Shown here: positions 1-11,857 of the stretch, piece after piece
Position numbering within the stretch: the first letter of the stretch is position 1
How the letters are laid out: every line of letters begins with the position of its first letter
NCBI GenBank assembly: GCA_002189035.1
Contig: NEEC01000004.1
Coordinates: 4,960,001-5,024,000 of the forward strand
Origin: Utricularia gibba
Taxonomy: Eukaryota; Streptophyta; Magnoliopsida; Lamiales; Lentibulariaceae
Length of the DNA stretch: 64,000 nucleotides
Direction: 5' to 3'
Notes under the pieces: model-generated
What the model was told of the DNA's origin: nothing
Seen by the model: only the letters and a program-made list of their open reading frames with translations
The model's database searches: none
Program-made: the position numbers and the translations under genes

Positions 1-235
1 AAAGTAGATAAACGGTGGATCCGAGGACGATGGAAAAACCATAGCATAGAATATAAACGGGATCCAAGTTTAGAGATTCCCAGACACCGATCATCCCCTC
101 CACCCCGAGACGGCTGAGCTTGGCGGCCACGGCTCCGGCCAGCGGAATCAACAAGAGGGTGAAGAAGTTATTGATGACATACTGGTAACACAACTTGGGG
201 TACTTCTTCTTCGTTGATGCAGCGGCGGGAGCCAT
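1..235 (-). CDS. 3-ketoacyl-CoA synthase, copy A (N-terminus only, cut by window edge)
   Basis: This is the first 78 codons or so of a KCS, the membrane enzyme that condenses malonyl-CoA with long-chain acyl-CoA in very-long-chain fatty acid elongation. The translation is nearly identical to the start of copy B: a hydrophobic stretch FFTLLLIPLAGAVAAKL, then a second hydrophobic stretch starting LDPVYILCYGFSIVL, which are the usual two N-terminal membrane anchors. The frame is open to the window edge. An in-frame ATG also lies 48 bases upstream (283), but the degenerate TATA-like sequence is only a few bases beyond it, so the second ATG at 235 is the more likely start. The catalytic region lies outside the window. 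Confidence 0.85.
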   Translation of the reverse strand, partial: MAPAAASTKKKYPKLCYQYVINNFFTLLLIPLAGAVAAKLSRLGVEGMIGVWESLNLDPVYILCYGFSIVLGSTVYLL

Positions 236-1326
236 TCTTGTTGTTGCTGTTTGATTCTCCCTATCGGGCGCAAACGGGAACATGATACTTAAAGACCCAA
301 ACCAAAACCAATGTTTTCCGTTGCATTAAATGGAGAGTTGGGAGTTTGAATTCCAATGACTCATTCCAACACAAAACATCATTTGCTTTTATTTATTTAT
401 TTATTTTTACCGAAAAAATATAGATATATTTAATTATTAAAACAAAATAAGTATTGGTTGTGGGTTGGTTTAATTTACATTCATGCCCCTATCTGGTGTT
501 CCCTATCATACCTATTTGCAAATGTAATAGTATTGTAATACTTGATTGAGTCCAACCTAAAAAAATCACAAAATACTCTAATCTATATCTAAAACATTCA
601 ATTTAATCTATGATATTATTAATGTTATAATACAAAATAACGACAAAATGTGTATTATTATTATTTCTCGAAAATCAATTCTCCAAAGAAGTGATAAAAT
701 CAAATGGGAGGCTTCTTTTTTTATAACATGAACCACCCACTTCTACGGTTATTAGTATCACTCTTGAGGTTGGTGTCCAACATAAATGGATGTGGGGTTT
801 TCTTCACCAATCAACAAGAAACAAATGCTACGTCACGCCACATCGACATATTTATGTGCCCATCCAACACCTTGTACCATGTGTTACGTACAAACCTGGG
901 GTAAACATGCACACACAGACACACACAAAGAGAGACATCTTAGGTAAATCGAAACGTCGGCAAACATGTCCAAAGTGGCGATGCCTGATGTTCGATTCCC
1001 GCTTTGTAATGAACGTTCATAGAACATGATGTTACATTAGACTCCCGAATCGAAAGTGGGCTCCTTTAGGGTTACGCAGTACCTCTGAATGGATGTGAAA
1101 TATGAGGTTACCTGCATTTAATTGTACATATCTGGCTTAGTATATAGTTTTAATGATTATTGGCTAATGTGATTCTTCTTTTTTTTTTCATAAAAATAAA
1201 ACATTATGCTTAAAATAACTAGTTTTTTGCCACATATATTACAGGATTATCAGATTTGTAAATAACTCGAAGAGGACGATTTCTCTCTTAAGAGTAAAGA
1301 AAGTAGTGTTTGGTTCTTTTGCAATA
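236..1326. other. 5' flank of KCS copy A, shared with other KCS copies
   Basis: No gene is seen here. The first 600 bases match the flank of copy B (6,247-6,780). A block near 770-905 (aacataaatggatgtgggg and following) recurs near 6,740-7,110, 15,550-15,700, 18,970-19,130 and 38,890-39,050. A second block near 1,118-1,160 (gtacatatctggcttag) recurs near 7,245, 19,600 and 40,180. The TATA position of this copy reads TTTAAGTA on the minus strand (286-293), where copies D and G have TATAAATA. Confidence 0.6.
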
Positions 1327-2611
1327 GATGTTATTTTGTAAAAATGTTTGGAAATCAATTTCGCAATTAAATAAGTAAAAAGTTAAAAATATTTTTTATT
1401 TCTAAAAGAAGACTACAGAGATAAGTTCTTATCTTATGAGAATAATTTTGATTTATTGTCATGTTTCTTTAAAATTATTCAACATTCTATTTCCCAATGA
1501 TTTATTCTCTATAGTCATATTTCTTTATTATTTCGATGATTCCTAAAAGCTTTCAGGCTTAGATATGTTTTATGTAAGGATCTAATGAGTTGTCACACTT
1601 GATCCAACCATCTGGTGAGCACCCTCGTTGCACATTCTTCAATAAAAAAAAGTTTAATTGTGACAAGAAATTTAAAAATAGGGTAGCATGCATTATTAAG
1701 TTCGCCTGGTCGTCCCTAAAAATGACGATTATCCACCCTGAACGCGACCAAACACCAAAAACAATTTTGATTGGGCCGTCACGTAGAAGACCGTTCTTTC
1801 AACTAGTCCCCGATAGAAACATCAACATGATATCCCATCTTCCTAACTATTTGGTATTAAACCAAACAATCTCATATTAAGATTAATCAGTTGCATCTAA
1901 TTTTTTCTAATCATATCATTAATTTCTACATTTTAGAACATGAAATAACTTAGAAATAATTAAATCAAGGATGATGGACGCGTTTCGTAACATGAAGTGA
2001 TAATCATATAGTATGTGATTTTGTAAAAATGTTTGAAAATCAATTTTACAATTATATAGAGTGATTTCTACTTCAAAACAAGTAAAAAATTTATAAATAT
2101 ATTTTTTATTTCTAAAAAGAATACAGAGATGGGTTTCTATCTTATGAGAATCATTATTCGACCAAATGAAATCCTAAAAAATAATGATAAATATGATCAT
2201 ATTTGTAAATGATCCCGAAACAATCTCAAATTTGATTTATTGTCATGTTTCTTTAAAATTATTCAACATTCTATTTCCCAATGATTTATTCTCTATAGTC
2301 ATATTTCTTTATTATTTCGATGATTCCTAAAAGCTTTCAGGCTTAGATATGTTTTATGTAAGGATCTAATGAGTTGTCACACTTGATCCAACCATCTGGT
2401 GAGCACCCTCGTTGCACATTCTTCAATAAAAAAAGTTTAATTGTGACAAGAAATTTAAAAATAGGGTAGCATGCATTATTAAGTTCGCCTGGTCGTCCCT
2501 AAAAATGACGATTATCCACCCTGAACGCGACCAAACACCAAAAACAATTTTGATTGGGCCGTCACGTAGAAGACCGTTCTTTCAACTAGTCCCCGATAGA
2601 AACATCTAAAA
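1327..2611. repeat. Local tandem duplication in the KCS A-B spacer
   Basis: Two direct copies of a unit of roughly 700-790 bases lie side by side. The segment from about 1,451 to 1,826 is repeated almost base for base at 2,237-2,611. A third copy lies at about 7,441-8,230 in the flank of copy B. The joint near 2,005-2,012 (catatagtatgtgattttg) combines a sequence found near 8,225 with one found near 7,446, and both share atagtatg, which suggests unequal exchange at this short homology. A 96-codon open frame beginning with TTG is identical in two of the copies; it has no ATG start and no recognisable family, so it is treated as non-coding. Confidence 0.75.
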
Positions 2612-3984
2612 GATACCCCATCTTTGGAGTTGTTTGGTATTAAAAAAAACAATATCACATGGTATTTTAAATTGAAATAATCAATTATATAAGAAATTAC
2701 ATGTGACTAATAATTAATTGGATTTAATTTTTTTTATTATAATTTATGTTTCTTATATACTTGAACTTCACATGGATATTCGTCTGAGATCCATCAAATC
2801 TTTAATTTAAATATAGTATCTTAGTATTTATCTAATGTTTGGGTGGCTAAGATGGGTTTCATATTGATCTTAGTCCTGATTAAAAAAAAAAAGAAATGCA
2901 TTAAACTTTAGTGACAAAAATTAGATGGATATATTATCTAGGCATTATTCTCAATCATATAAGAAGAAATAAAAATATTAATAAAATCAAAGACTAGTTT
3001 GACTTGAGAACAAGTATTAGATCAAACTAACTTGTATCATGATTTAAAAGTGAAATAGTAAAATATATAATAAATTATAAATCATTAATCATCGATTGAA
3101 TTTAATCTTTTTAAATATAATCTATGTTTATTATATACTTAAAGTTCACGTGTGTACTCGTACTCATCAAATTCTTAATTTCTACATTTTAGAGCATGAA
3201 ACAATTCAGATAATTAAATCAAGGATGACCGACTCGTTTGGTAATACGAAGTGAAAATCATATAGCATGATTTTGTGTACTTAATTGGAGGTTTATGTAT
3301 TAGGTAATAATAGTTGCATATGCGAGAAAATAATATATTAAATGAATATGAATGAAAATTTTCTTTATTAAATGTTTAAAATAATCATATAAGATATATT
3401 AAATTTTATGTTTAGAATTACATATTTCTATTTTTTTATCGTAAAATATAAAAATACATATTGGGTGATACAACCTAACCGTCTCGTTAATAATTAATTG
3501 CTAACAACCAGAGGCGGATCTAAGCAGGGGCTAAACTGGGCTTCAGCCCAGTCCAAAATTTTTTTAAAAAATTATTATTAAAATATAAAAGAGTTAATAT
3601 ATTTTAAATTTGTTTTACTATAAAATTTTATTTTATTAATTTTCAATTAACACCCCCTATAAATTTGATCAACATCCGCTGCTACTAACAACATAAATAA
3701 TACTATTATACTAAAATTTAATATGTTATTGAAATATATTTTTATCTGAGCATGTTATTAATATAGGGCTTAATCACCCACGTTTCTTATTCAAAAAGGG
3801 CATGTGGGCCAGGGTTATCTTCTAGAAGCTTAATCGAACGGATAAACAAAATTATATGGATGTTGTTCATTTGCAATATTGGAAAATTAGAAGATAACTT
3901 TGGTTATACAAAACACTACTATAACTAAATCAAACTCAGTCAATTGCACATATATTGTTCATGGATTAACTTTGTGGTAGGTAC
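2612..3984. other. AT-rich spacer
   Basis: No coding signal is seen. A conserved piece near 3,765-3,835 (taatcacccacgtttctt, then aaaaagggcatgtggg) recurs near 8,540, 24,350 and 41,790, so it belongs to the repeated KCS spacer. Confidence 0.5.
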
Positions 3985-4430
3985 CAGATAGCCGTTAGAG
4001 ATATTATGATTAGGAGCTGTAATTAGGATATCAGCGAGTGATTAGGCACGAATAATTGCAAAATTAGTAACCATGAAGTTGGAGTGTTTGGAATTTCGCA
4101 ATTAGTTATGTTGAATTATTTATAAAACGCACAATGGATTTATTCAAAAATTTCGGTCTGGAATAATTTTGAATATTAATTTTAATGATTTTTATGTATG
4201 TCCCAAATAGAAAAATAGTTATTTCAATTCTGGTTTGGTATTTTTAGTTATATATTTATATTAAAAATAATATAATATTCTTTTTTCGTATAAATAAAAA
4301 AATTTCATCCAATTATTATTAATCAATCAACTATATTTCATTCATTCATATCTCTTTATTAAAATAGTTTTTAATATATTCAACTGTCGTAATCAAATAC
4401 ATTCAATATGTAGATTATGGTTTTAAAAAA
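3985..4430 (+). pseudogene. Relic of the 3' flank of the HD-Zip gene
   Basis: This stretch is clearly similar to the DNA just after the HD-Zip stop codon at 44,296-44,590 and to 35,695-35,830. The shared landmarks are gatagccgttag, atgattaggagctgtaatta, attagtaaccatga and gaattatttataaaac. No homeodomain coding sequence remains. It shows that an HD-Zip gene once stood beside KCS copy B, as one still does beside copy G. Confidence 0.65.
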
Positions 4431-4716
4431 TGGATTCAATTATTTAGTTCAAAAAAATATATAAATAAACTCTAAACTTTCGTCTGTGAACGTTTGAACA
4501 TCGGAAAAATTTCCGGTGCTCAAAAGGTGGTTGCATGGTGATTGGCCGGGGGCGGAAAGATAACGTAAATGTTGCAAATCACTGAGGAAGTAGAGACGAG
4601 ATTTGGTGGGTAACGAGACAAGGAGAAAATGTAAAAGCACACCACTTTATTTATTTTCCGACAAAGTAAGTATTGCAGAATTCGACGGAGTATCGGGCTT
4701 CAGGGGCCCGCACGAA

Positions 4717-6198
4717 CTACAGCTTCACAACTTCTGGAATGGGGACCGGATATTTATCAATGCAATCCTTCCAGGGACCGTCCACCGGAGTTTTAATCGT
4801 GCGGTTGCATTTCCAGATCGCACTATTGCATTTAAACCCACTTCCAAACCCGATTTGCCAAACCTTGTTACCCTTCTTCATCCTCCCTTTAGCCTCTATA
4901 TAAGCGAGCTCATACCAAATCGAAGACGACGACGTATTCCCGAACCGGTGGAGCGCCATACGGGATGGTTCGACGTGCTCCGGCGAGAGCTGGAGACTTT
5001 TCTGCAACTCATCGATCACTGCCCGGCCGCCGGCGTGGATGCAGAAGTGATCGAAGGCTTGTTTGAAGTCAGGGGTGTAGAGCTTCCATGTAGGGTCGAT
5101 CATCTTTCTTCCTATGAAGGAAAGCGCGAATAAGAGCTTCTCCGACGGTGGAAGTGCTAGAGGTCCAATAGTAACTATGTTCGACTTCAGCGCTCTTCCG
5201 GCGGTGACCATCAAGTCCTTTGACAAGTGTACGCCTACATGGCCTTTTGAGTCTTCTTGCTGGAATACGCATCTGTAGGAGCTGTCATCGGCACCCTTAT
5301 GGGTTCGGACGACGTGGAGGAGTTTGTACTTCGCACGGCGGCGGTCGCTGGCCTTGTTGGAGAGGAGCATGGCAGCGGCGCCCATGCGAAAGATGCAGAT
5401 GGGTAAGAGCATGGCTCTATCCGACCCTTCGTAGTTATTAGGAGTGATGATTTCCGTACTAACAACAAGTGCATAGGAATTGGGATGCGCCTGAAGCAGA
5501 TCCTTAGCTAAATCAATCGATATCACACCAGCGCTGCACCCCATCCCCGAAAGATTGAAGCTCTTGATGTTACTCCTGAGCTTGTACTTATTCACGATCA
5601 TCGCTGATAACGACGGCGTCGGCGAGAATATGCTGCAGTTGACGATCAAGATATCAATGTCCCTTGGCTTGAGACCTGTTTTCCTCATTAAATTATCGAT
5701 CGCAGAGAACATGACCAGTTCAGCTTCCTCCCGAGCATTCTCCATCGTTGGTTTGGGCGGGATGTAGTGTACCGCCGGTGGCAAGGATGTTTCTTCTCCA
5801 AGTCCCGATCGTTCCACAATCTTCATCATGAAATCCACCTCATCAGGGCTAAATCTCTGAACAAGGTGCGCATGTTCCATGAACGTGGCATAAGGAACTC
5901 TGAAAGTGATGGGCGGCTTGAAACAACCGAAGTCCACCAGATAAATAGAACGTGGCTTCGAAAGTAGATAAACGGTGGATGCGAGGACGATGGAAAAACC
6001 ATAGCATAGAATATAAACGGGATCCAAGTTTAGAGATTCCCAGACACCGATCATCCCCGCCACCCCGAGACGGTTGAGCTTGGCGGCCACGGCTCCGGCG
6101 AGCGGAATCAACAAGAGGGTGAAGAAGTTATTGATGGCATACTGGTAACACAACATGAGGTACTTCTTCTTCGTTGATGCTGAAAGGGGAGCCGCCAT
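4717..6198 (-). CDS. 3-ketoacyl-CoA synthase, copy B (intact)
   Basis: This is an intact single-exon KCS of 493 residues, the usual family length. It performs the first, rate-limiting condensation of very-long-chain fatty acid elongation at the ER. Residue numbers are counted from the second ATG. Two N-terminal membrane segments (about residues 25-40 and 59-80) are followed by the FAE1/chalcone-synthase-like fold. The catalytic Cys is at about 221 (GMGCSAG), His at about 388 (FCIHAGG) and Asn at about 421 (RFGNTSSSS). The motifs [18 protein letters not shown] and [13 protein letters not shown] are family hallmarks. An upstream in-frame ATG at 6,246 would add 16 residues, but it lies almost on the TATA position (TTTAAATA at 6,249-6,256), so the ATG at 6,198 is preferred. 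Chain-length specificity cannot be read from the sequence. Confidence 0.93.
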   Translation of the reverse strand: MAAPLSASTKKKYLMLCYQYAINNFFTLLLIPLAGAVAAKLNRLGVAGMIGVWESLNLDPVYILCYGFSIVLASTVYLLSKPRSIYLVDFGCFKPPITFRVPYATFMEHAHLVQRFSPDEVDFMMKIVERSGLGEETSLPPAVHYIPPKPTMENAREEAELVMFSAIDNLMRKTGLKPRDIDILIVNCSIFSPTPSLSAMIVNKYKLRSNIKSFNLSGMGCSAGVISIDLAKDLLQAHPNSYALVVSTEIITPNNYEGSDRAMLLPICIFRMGAAAMLLSNKASDRRRAKYKLLHVVRTHKGADDSSYRCVFQQEDSKGHVGVHLSKDLMVTAGRALKSNIVTIGPLALPPSEKLLFALSFIGRKMIDPTWKLYTPDFKQAFDHFCIHAGGRAVIDELQKSLQLSPEHVEPSRMALHRFGNTSSSSIWYELAYIEAKGRMKKGNKVWQIGFGSGFKCNSAIWKCNRTIKTPVDGPWKDCIDKYPVPIPEVVKL

Positions 6199-7440
6199 TG
6201 TGGTGGTTTCTGTTTGATCTTCCCTACCGGCGGCAAACGGGAGCATGATATTTAAAGACCAAAAGCAAAACCGAAGTTTTCCATTGCATTAAATGGAGAG
6301 TTGGGAGTTTGAATTCCAATCACTCGTTCCAACACAAAAGTATTTATTTATTTATTTATTTTTAACGAAAAATATATAGATATATTTTGATTATAAATAA
6401 AAAAATAAGTCTTACTTCTTACACACATCCAATTTGCTCCCTATGTTGGTTTAATTTCCATTCATGCCCCTACCTTGTGTTCCATATCATACTTATTTGC
6501 AAATGTAATAGCATTGTAATATAACCTATACAACTCACAAAATGCTCTAACCTATATCTAAAACATTCGATTTAATATATAACATTATTCATTTTATAAT
6601 ACAAAATAACGACAAAATGTATATTATCATTATTTCTCGAAACAAGTGATAAAATCAAACGGCAGCCTTGTTTTTTGTTTTTTTTATAACAACAACCACC
6701 CACTTCTACGATTATTAGTATCACTGTTGAGGTTGGTATCCAACATAAATGGATGTGGGGTTGTCTTCACCAATCAACCAGAAACAAATGATATCTGATT
6801 GTTATTTAAAATTTTTGAAACATATTTATATTTTTCAAAAAATAAAAATAATTTTGTTCTAAAACACTAACAATTATAAAAATAATTCTATCAAAAAATA
6901 CTTTTGAAATTATACTATAAAAGTTACTTTTGAAAAAGTAAATAATATGTTACTTTTAATTATTATTTTTACTTTTCTAAAATAATTTTAAAAAAGTAAA
7001 AATAGATTCTAGCTTATATCATACCACATCAACATATTTGTGTGTCCATCCAACTACTTGTACCATGTGTCACGCACAAACCTGGGGTCAACATGCACGA
7101 ACATTCACATAATGAGAGACATCTTTACCTTATGTTCGATTCCTGTTTTGTAATGAACGTACATAGAACATGATGTTACATCAGGCTCCTTTAGGGTTAC
7201 GCAGTACCTCTGAGTGGGTGTGAAATATGAGGTTACCTGCATTTAATTGTACATATCTGGCTTAGTATATAGTTTTAATGATTGTTAGTTAATGTGATTC
7301 TTCGTTTTTTCATTAAAACGAAAAAAATGTGCTAAAAATAACTAATTTCTGACCCATATATCATAGGATAATCAGATTTGTAAATAACTTGAATGAGAAG
7401 ATGATTTTTTTTTCTCAAAGTAGTGTTTGGTTCTTTTGCA
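6199..7440. other. 5' flank of KCS copy B
   Basis: No gene is seen. The segment parallels 284-1,326 block by block, with an extra AT-rich insert at about 6,790-7,015 that breaks the block shared with copy A. The TATA-equivalent sequence on the minus strand is TTTAAATA. Confidence 0.5.
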
Positions 7441-8240
7441 ATAGTATGTGATTTTGTAAAAATGTTTGAAAATCAATTTTACAATTATATAGAGTGATTT
7501 CTACTTCAAAACAAGTAAAAAATTTATAAATATATTTTTTATTTCTAAAAAGAATACAGAGATGGGTTTCTATCTTATGAGAATCATTATTCGACCAAAT
7601 GAAATCCTAAAAAATAATGATAAATATGATCATATTTGTAAATGATCCCGAAACAATCTCAAATTTGATTTATTGTCATGTTTCTTTAAAATTATTCAAC
7701 ATTCTATTTCCCAATGATTTATTCTCTATAGTCATATTTCTTTATTATTTCGATGATTCCTAAAAGCTTTCAGGCTTAGATATGTTTTATGTAAGGATCT
7801 AATGAGTTGTCACACTTGATCCAACCATCTGGTGAGCACCCTCGTTGCACATTCTTCAATAAAAAAAAGTTTAATTGTGACAAGAAATTTAAAAATAGGG
7901 TAGCATGCATTATTAAGTTCGCCTGGTCGTCCCTAAAAATGACGATTATCCACCCTGAACGCGACCAAACACCAAAAACAATTTTGATTGGGCCGTCACG
8001 TAGAAGACCGTTCTTTCAACTAGTCCCCGATAGAAACATCAACATGATATCCCATCTTCCTAACTATTTGGTATTAAACCAAACAATCTCATATTAAGAT
8101 TAATCAGTTGCATCTAATTTTTTCTAATCATATCATTAATTTCTACATTTTAGAACATGAAATAACTTAGAAATAATTAAATCAAGGATGATGGACGCGT
8201 TTCGTAACATGAAGTGATAATCATATAGTATGATTATGTG
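7441..8240. repeat. Third copy of the duplicated spacer segment
   Basis: The segment is nearly identical to 2,010-2,611 in its first part and to 1,451-2,000 in its last part. The only differences noticed are runs of A and a few substitutions. It includes the conserved piece with gattatccaccctgaacgcg. Confidence 0.75.
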
Positions 8241-9335
8241 TACTTTATTGAAGGTTTATGTACAGTTTATCAGGTAATAATAGTTGCATATGCGAGAAAA
8301 TAATATATTAAACGAATATGAATGAAAAATTTCTTTATTTAATGTTTTAAATGATTATATAAGATATATTAAATTTTATATTTAGAATTAGATATTTTTT
8401 TATCTTAAAAAATAAAAATACGTGTTCGGTGATGCAACGTAGCCGCCTCATTAATAATTAATAACATAAATGATAATATTATATGAAAATTTAATATATT
8501 ATTGAAATCAATTTTTATCTAAGCATGTTATGAATAGGAGGGTTTAATCACCCACGTTTCTTTTTCAAAAAGGGCATGTGGACCAGGGTGACCTTCTTGA
8601 AGTTTAACCAAGCGAATAAATAAAATAATATCGATATTATTTATTTAGAACACCCAAAAATTAGAACATATCTTTGATTGTACAAAATTTATTATAACTA
8701 AATCAATCTACGCAATCGATTGCACAGATATTGTTCATGGTTTAATTTTGCGGTAGGTTGAGGCCAATACTAAAATCAAGCATTGAAACCTGAAATGAGA
8801 TTTGAATTACAATTAGAATCCATGATTTTTTTGTATTCAATTCAATAATTTTTATAAAAGTTAAAAATTTTGAAATTTAAAAACATTAAATTTAGATTAT
8901 TATTATTGTTATTATTATTCATTTCAAAATGAATTGAATATTATGAGAACTCACCTTATCAAAAAAAAAAGGAGTTCCATTCCTTGCTCCTATTACTAAT
9001 TTTAATGCAATTATTGCACACTTCTTCCATATAATTTCAAATAATCTGAAATATTTTTTTTACTAAAACATAAATCATTATTGTTTCTAAGTAGTCAAAC
9101 ATTTTAATTATAAATTAATTTTGCATGTCACACATACGTGGCATCATTCGATCCATGCGTGACATTTTCCAAACTTTTCAAACTTATGTGAGGTTTGGTA
9201 TACTATTTGGAAGATCTTTCCAAGCAGTTGACGATGGAGCGTGACCGTCCGATCATCTGAAAATTTTCCGGTGCTCAAAAAGTGATTGCATGGTAATTCA
9301 GCGGGAACGGAAAGATAACCGAAAGGTTGCAAATC
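8241..9335. other. AT-rich spacer left of the copia element
   Basis: No gene is seen. It holds a short ATT microsatellite near 8,897-8,920 and conserved spacer pieces near 8,540-8,620. The stretch 9,240-9,335 resembles the 3' flanking DNA of other KCS copies (4,495-4,590 and 36,070-36,180), so a KCS 3' flank was probably here before the copia element inserted. Confidence 0.45.
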
Positions 9336-9657
9336 TGAAAGAATAAATTTTTGGAAGAATCACAATGTTTTGATAGATAAAATTCACCACACAAATGTTA
9401 TAATCAAACTACAGATAAATAGAGGATTTTTGATAGTTTCCGATCCATAGTTTTTACCTTGACTGGTGCTCTTCATTTAGAAGGTTCTTCACTTTCCTTT
9501 AGCAGCATGCGGATTACTCTTCACTTTGCCACGATTGATGCTACTTGGGCCATTCTTCAATTTACCATATTCCAATAGAAAGAGTTCATCCTTATCTCCC
9601 CTCTCCTTATCACTCCTTTCCTCAATCTTATTACTTCCTTTAATCTCTCTTTCAACA
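9336..9657 (-). repeat. 3' LTR of the copia element
   Basis: The boundaries are set by TG...CA ends, by the adjoining purine tract, and by the first 60 or so bases being repeated at the other end of the element (14,374-14,431) with only two or three differences. Confidence 0.8.
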
Positions 9658-10241
9658 CCCTCTCTCAAACTTGGCTTGGGTTGAAGGCCTAATTTGCTTC
9701 TGAGGAAAAACTGCCTCTTAGTTGGCATTCTTTTGGTAAAGAGATCTGCCACTTAGTGTTGTGCTGAAATATGATGAGTTGTTAAATAGCCCAAAGCAAC
9801 CCTCTCTCGCACAAAGTGATAGTCAATCTCAACATGCTTACTTCGGGAGTGAAGAATAGGATTTACTGTCAAGTAGAGTGCACTCAAGTTGTCGCAATAG
9901 AGTCTTGGGGTTTCGTTGAGCATCACACGAATATCCTTCAAGATAAATTGTAGCCATGTAGCCTCAGCTGCAGCATGTGCCATTGCTCTATATTCAGCCT
10001 CTGTACTTGATCTGGACACCGTATGTTGTTTTTTTGAGCTCCAGGAGATTGGATTTTTTCCAAGGACACAATATCCCGTAGTTGCAACTTGCCCAATCAG
10101 CATCAGAGAAGATTTGTAGTTGTAGTGGTGAATCAATATAGAACGTGAGACCCAACTCCAGAGTCCCTTTGATATATCGTAGGATTCTCTCAGCCATGAT
10201 TTTGTGATATGCAGTTGGCGTATGCATAAATTGAGACACAA
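9489..10241 (-). pseudogene. Copia RNase H and polyprotein end, broken frame
   Basis: The translation contains the copia RNase H signatures [24 protein letters not shown] and [16 protein letters not shown], followed by DLFTKRMPTKRQFFLRSKLG, the usual polyprotein end. A stop codon separates the last part (ending ISAQH) from DLFTKR, and the join to the upstream reverse transcriptase part (FSDADWASC) is frameshifted near 10,100. The open frame runs on into the LTR. It is not functional as it stands. Confidence 0.85.
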
Positions 10242-11854
10242 AGTTCACACTATATATGATATCTGGCCTCGTAAAGGTAAGGTATTGAAGCACTCCTACA
10301 AGTGCTCTGAAGGGAGTGGGATCAGTAAGAGTCTCATCATTTTTTGGGGCAGTAAACTTCGCTGCTTGAGGTGTCAATGCTGGTTTACAGTCACATAGAC
10401 CAAACCTGTGAAGAATAGATAAAGCATAGTGAGCTTGTGAAAGATGAATTCCACTTGTGGTTTTTACCACTTGAACGCCAAGAAAATATTGTAGGTATCC
10501 AAGGTCTTTCATAGCAAATTCCAAGGATAGTTGATCAATTAACTTGGATATCAATTTTGAGGATGACCCTGTAACAATTATATCATCAACATAAAGTAAT
10601 AAAATTAGTGTATCATTACCAACATATGAAATGAAAAGAGATGGATCTACAAGGCTGCAAAAAAATCCAATTTTTAAGAGAAAAGAGCTAAAGCGATCAA
10701 ACCATGCCCTTGGAGCCTGTTTTAGTCCGTACAATGCTCGGTTAAGTTTGCAAACATGTGTAGGAAAATGGATATCCTTCATACTTGGAGGTTGTTCCAT
10801 AAAAATATCCTCAATGATGTGTCCATGTAAGAAAGCATTCTTAACATCGAGTTGGCGTATTTCCCAGCCATTACTTACCCCAATTGACACAATAAGACAT
10901 ATGGTACCTGGGCGAATAACAGGAGAAAAAGTTTCACTATAGTCAATACCATCAATTTGATCATACCCTTTGGCGACAAGGCGAGCTTTTAGGCGATCTA
11001 GTGCTCCATCAGGTTTGAGTTTTGCTTTAAATACCCATTTGCACCCAATGATGTGTTGTGACTCACTCGTGGGACTAGCCTCCATGTATCATTGTCGTGG
11101 AGGGCACCCAGCTCTTCTTCCATGGCTTTTTCCAACCAGGATGTTGAAGTGCCTCTTGAACCGATCTTGGCTCTGCTGGAACTGAGTAATGCACTGCCAT
11201 CTGTAAGGCATACTTTGGGTTGGGTTTAAATATCCCACGTTGTGCTCTTGTTCTCATCCCATGTGTTCTCTGCATAGATAAAGAATCAAGAGATTGTGAG
11301 GGAGTTACCAATTCATTACGCGAGACTGGATCTAACGATGAAATTGCCTCCTCAACACTAGTTATGTTGTTACTGTCGGGTGAAGTGGTGGCAACTACAG
11401 TCTCCCTAGAGGGCATTTCAGTGGTCTGGTTGTTGGTCGAAGTGGTGACAGCCTCTACTCTTGTAGATTGTATTTCATCGACCTGGAGGGTGGCAATTTC
11501 ATCGACCTGGATAGTGGCAGCCTCTCGGTCTGGTGGTTCCTCGATGAGAATTTCCTCATCAACGCTACGAGCATCAGTAAAGTCTAGGCATTCTGTGGCG
11601 GTGTGTTCCCCATCGTACACGTGGTTTGCACCTTGTTGCTGATTTTCTGCATTTGCTCCCTGCTCCAGGCCTAAACCCAAAAACTGTTGCTGCTGCTGAT
11701 TGTCTGAAGTAGCAGTGGTATGATGATGAGACGGCAGCAGAGAGGCTTCTTCTCTCACCCCACCAGGAACAATTGTACTAGTGAATTCAGGCATCTCCGT
11801 TGGGATCTGTTCTTCAGTAGGTACATGATGGTTTATGACAGTAGGTGCTTGCAA
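9994..11854 (-). pseudogene. Copia reverse transcriptase region
   Basis: This region codes for copia-type reverse transcriptase: [54 protein letters not shown] and the catalytic [10 protein letters not shown]. The upstream frame (11,075-11,854) is the low-complexity linker between integrase and reverse transcriptase, rich in Gln, Thr and Glu. The linker frame ends at about 11,075 and reverse transcriptase continues in another frame, so at least one frameshift lies near 11,080. Confidence 0.9.
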
Positions 11855-11857
11855 ATT

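Noticed and set aside
4603-5133. Plus-strand open frames over the KCS genes (also over D, E, F and G)
   Set aside because: They are mirror frames of the conserved KCS coding strand and recur in every copy for that reason.
1590-8097. Identical 96-codon open frames at 1,590-1,880 and 7,807-8,097
   Set aside because: Both start with TTG, have no recognisable family, and identity is explained by the recent duplication of the spacer DNA; a third copy (about 2,376) is frameshifted.
10631-11642. Plus-strand open frames over the copia element
   Set aside because: They lie opposite the reverse transcriptase and linker coding strand and have no family of their own.
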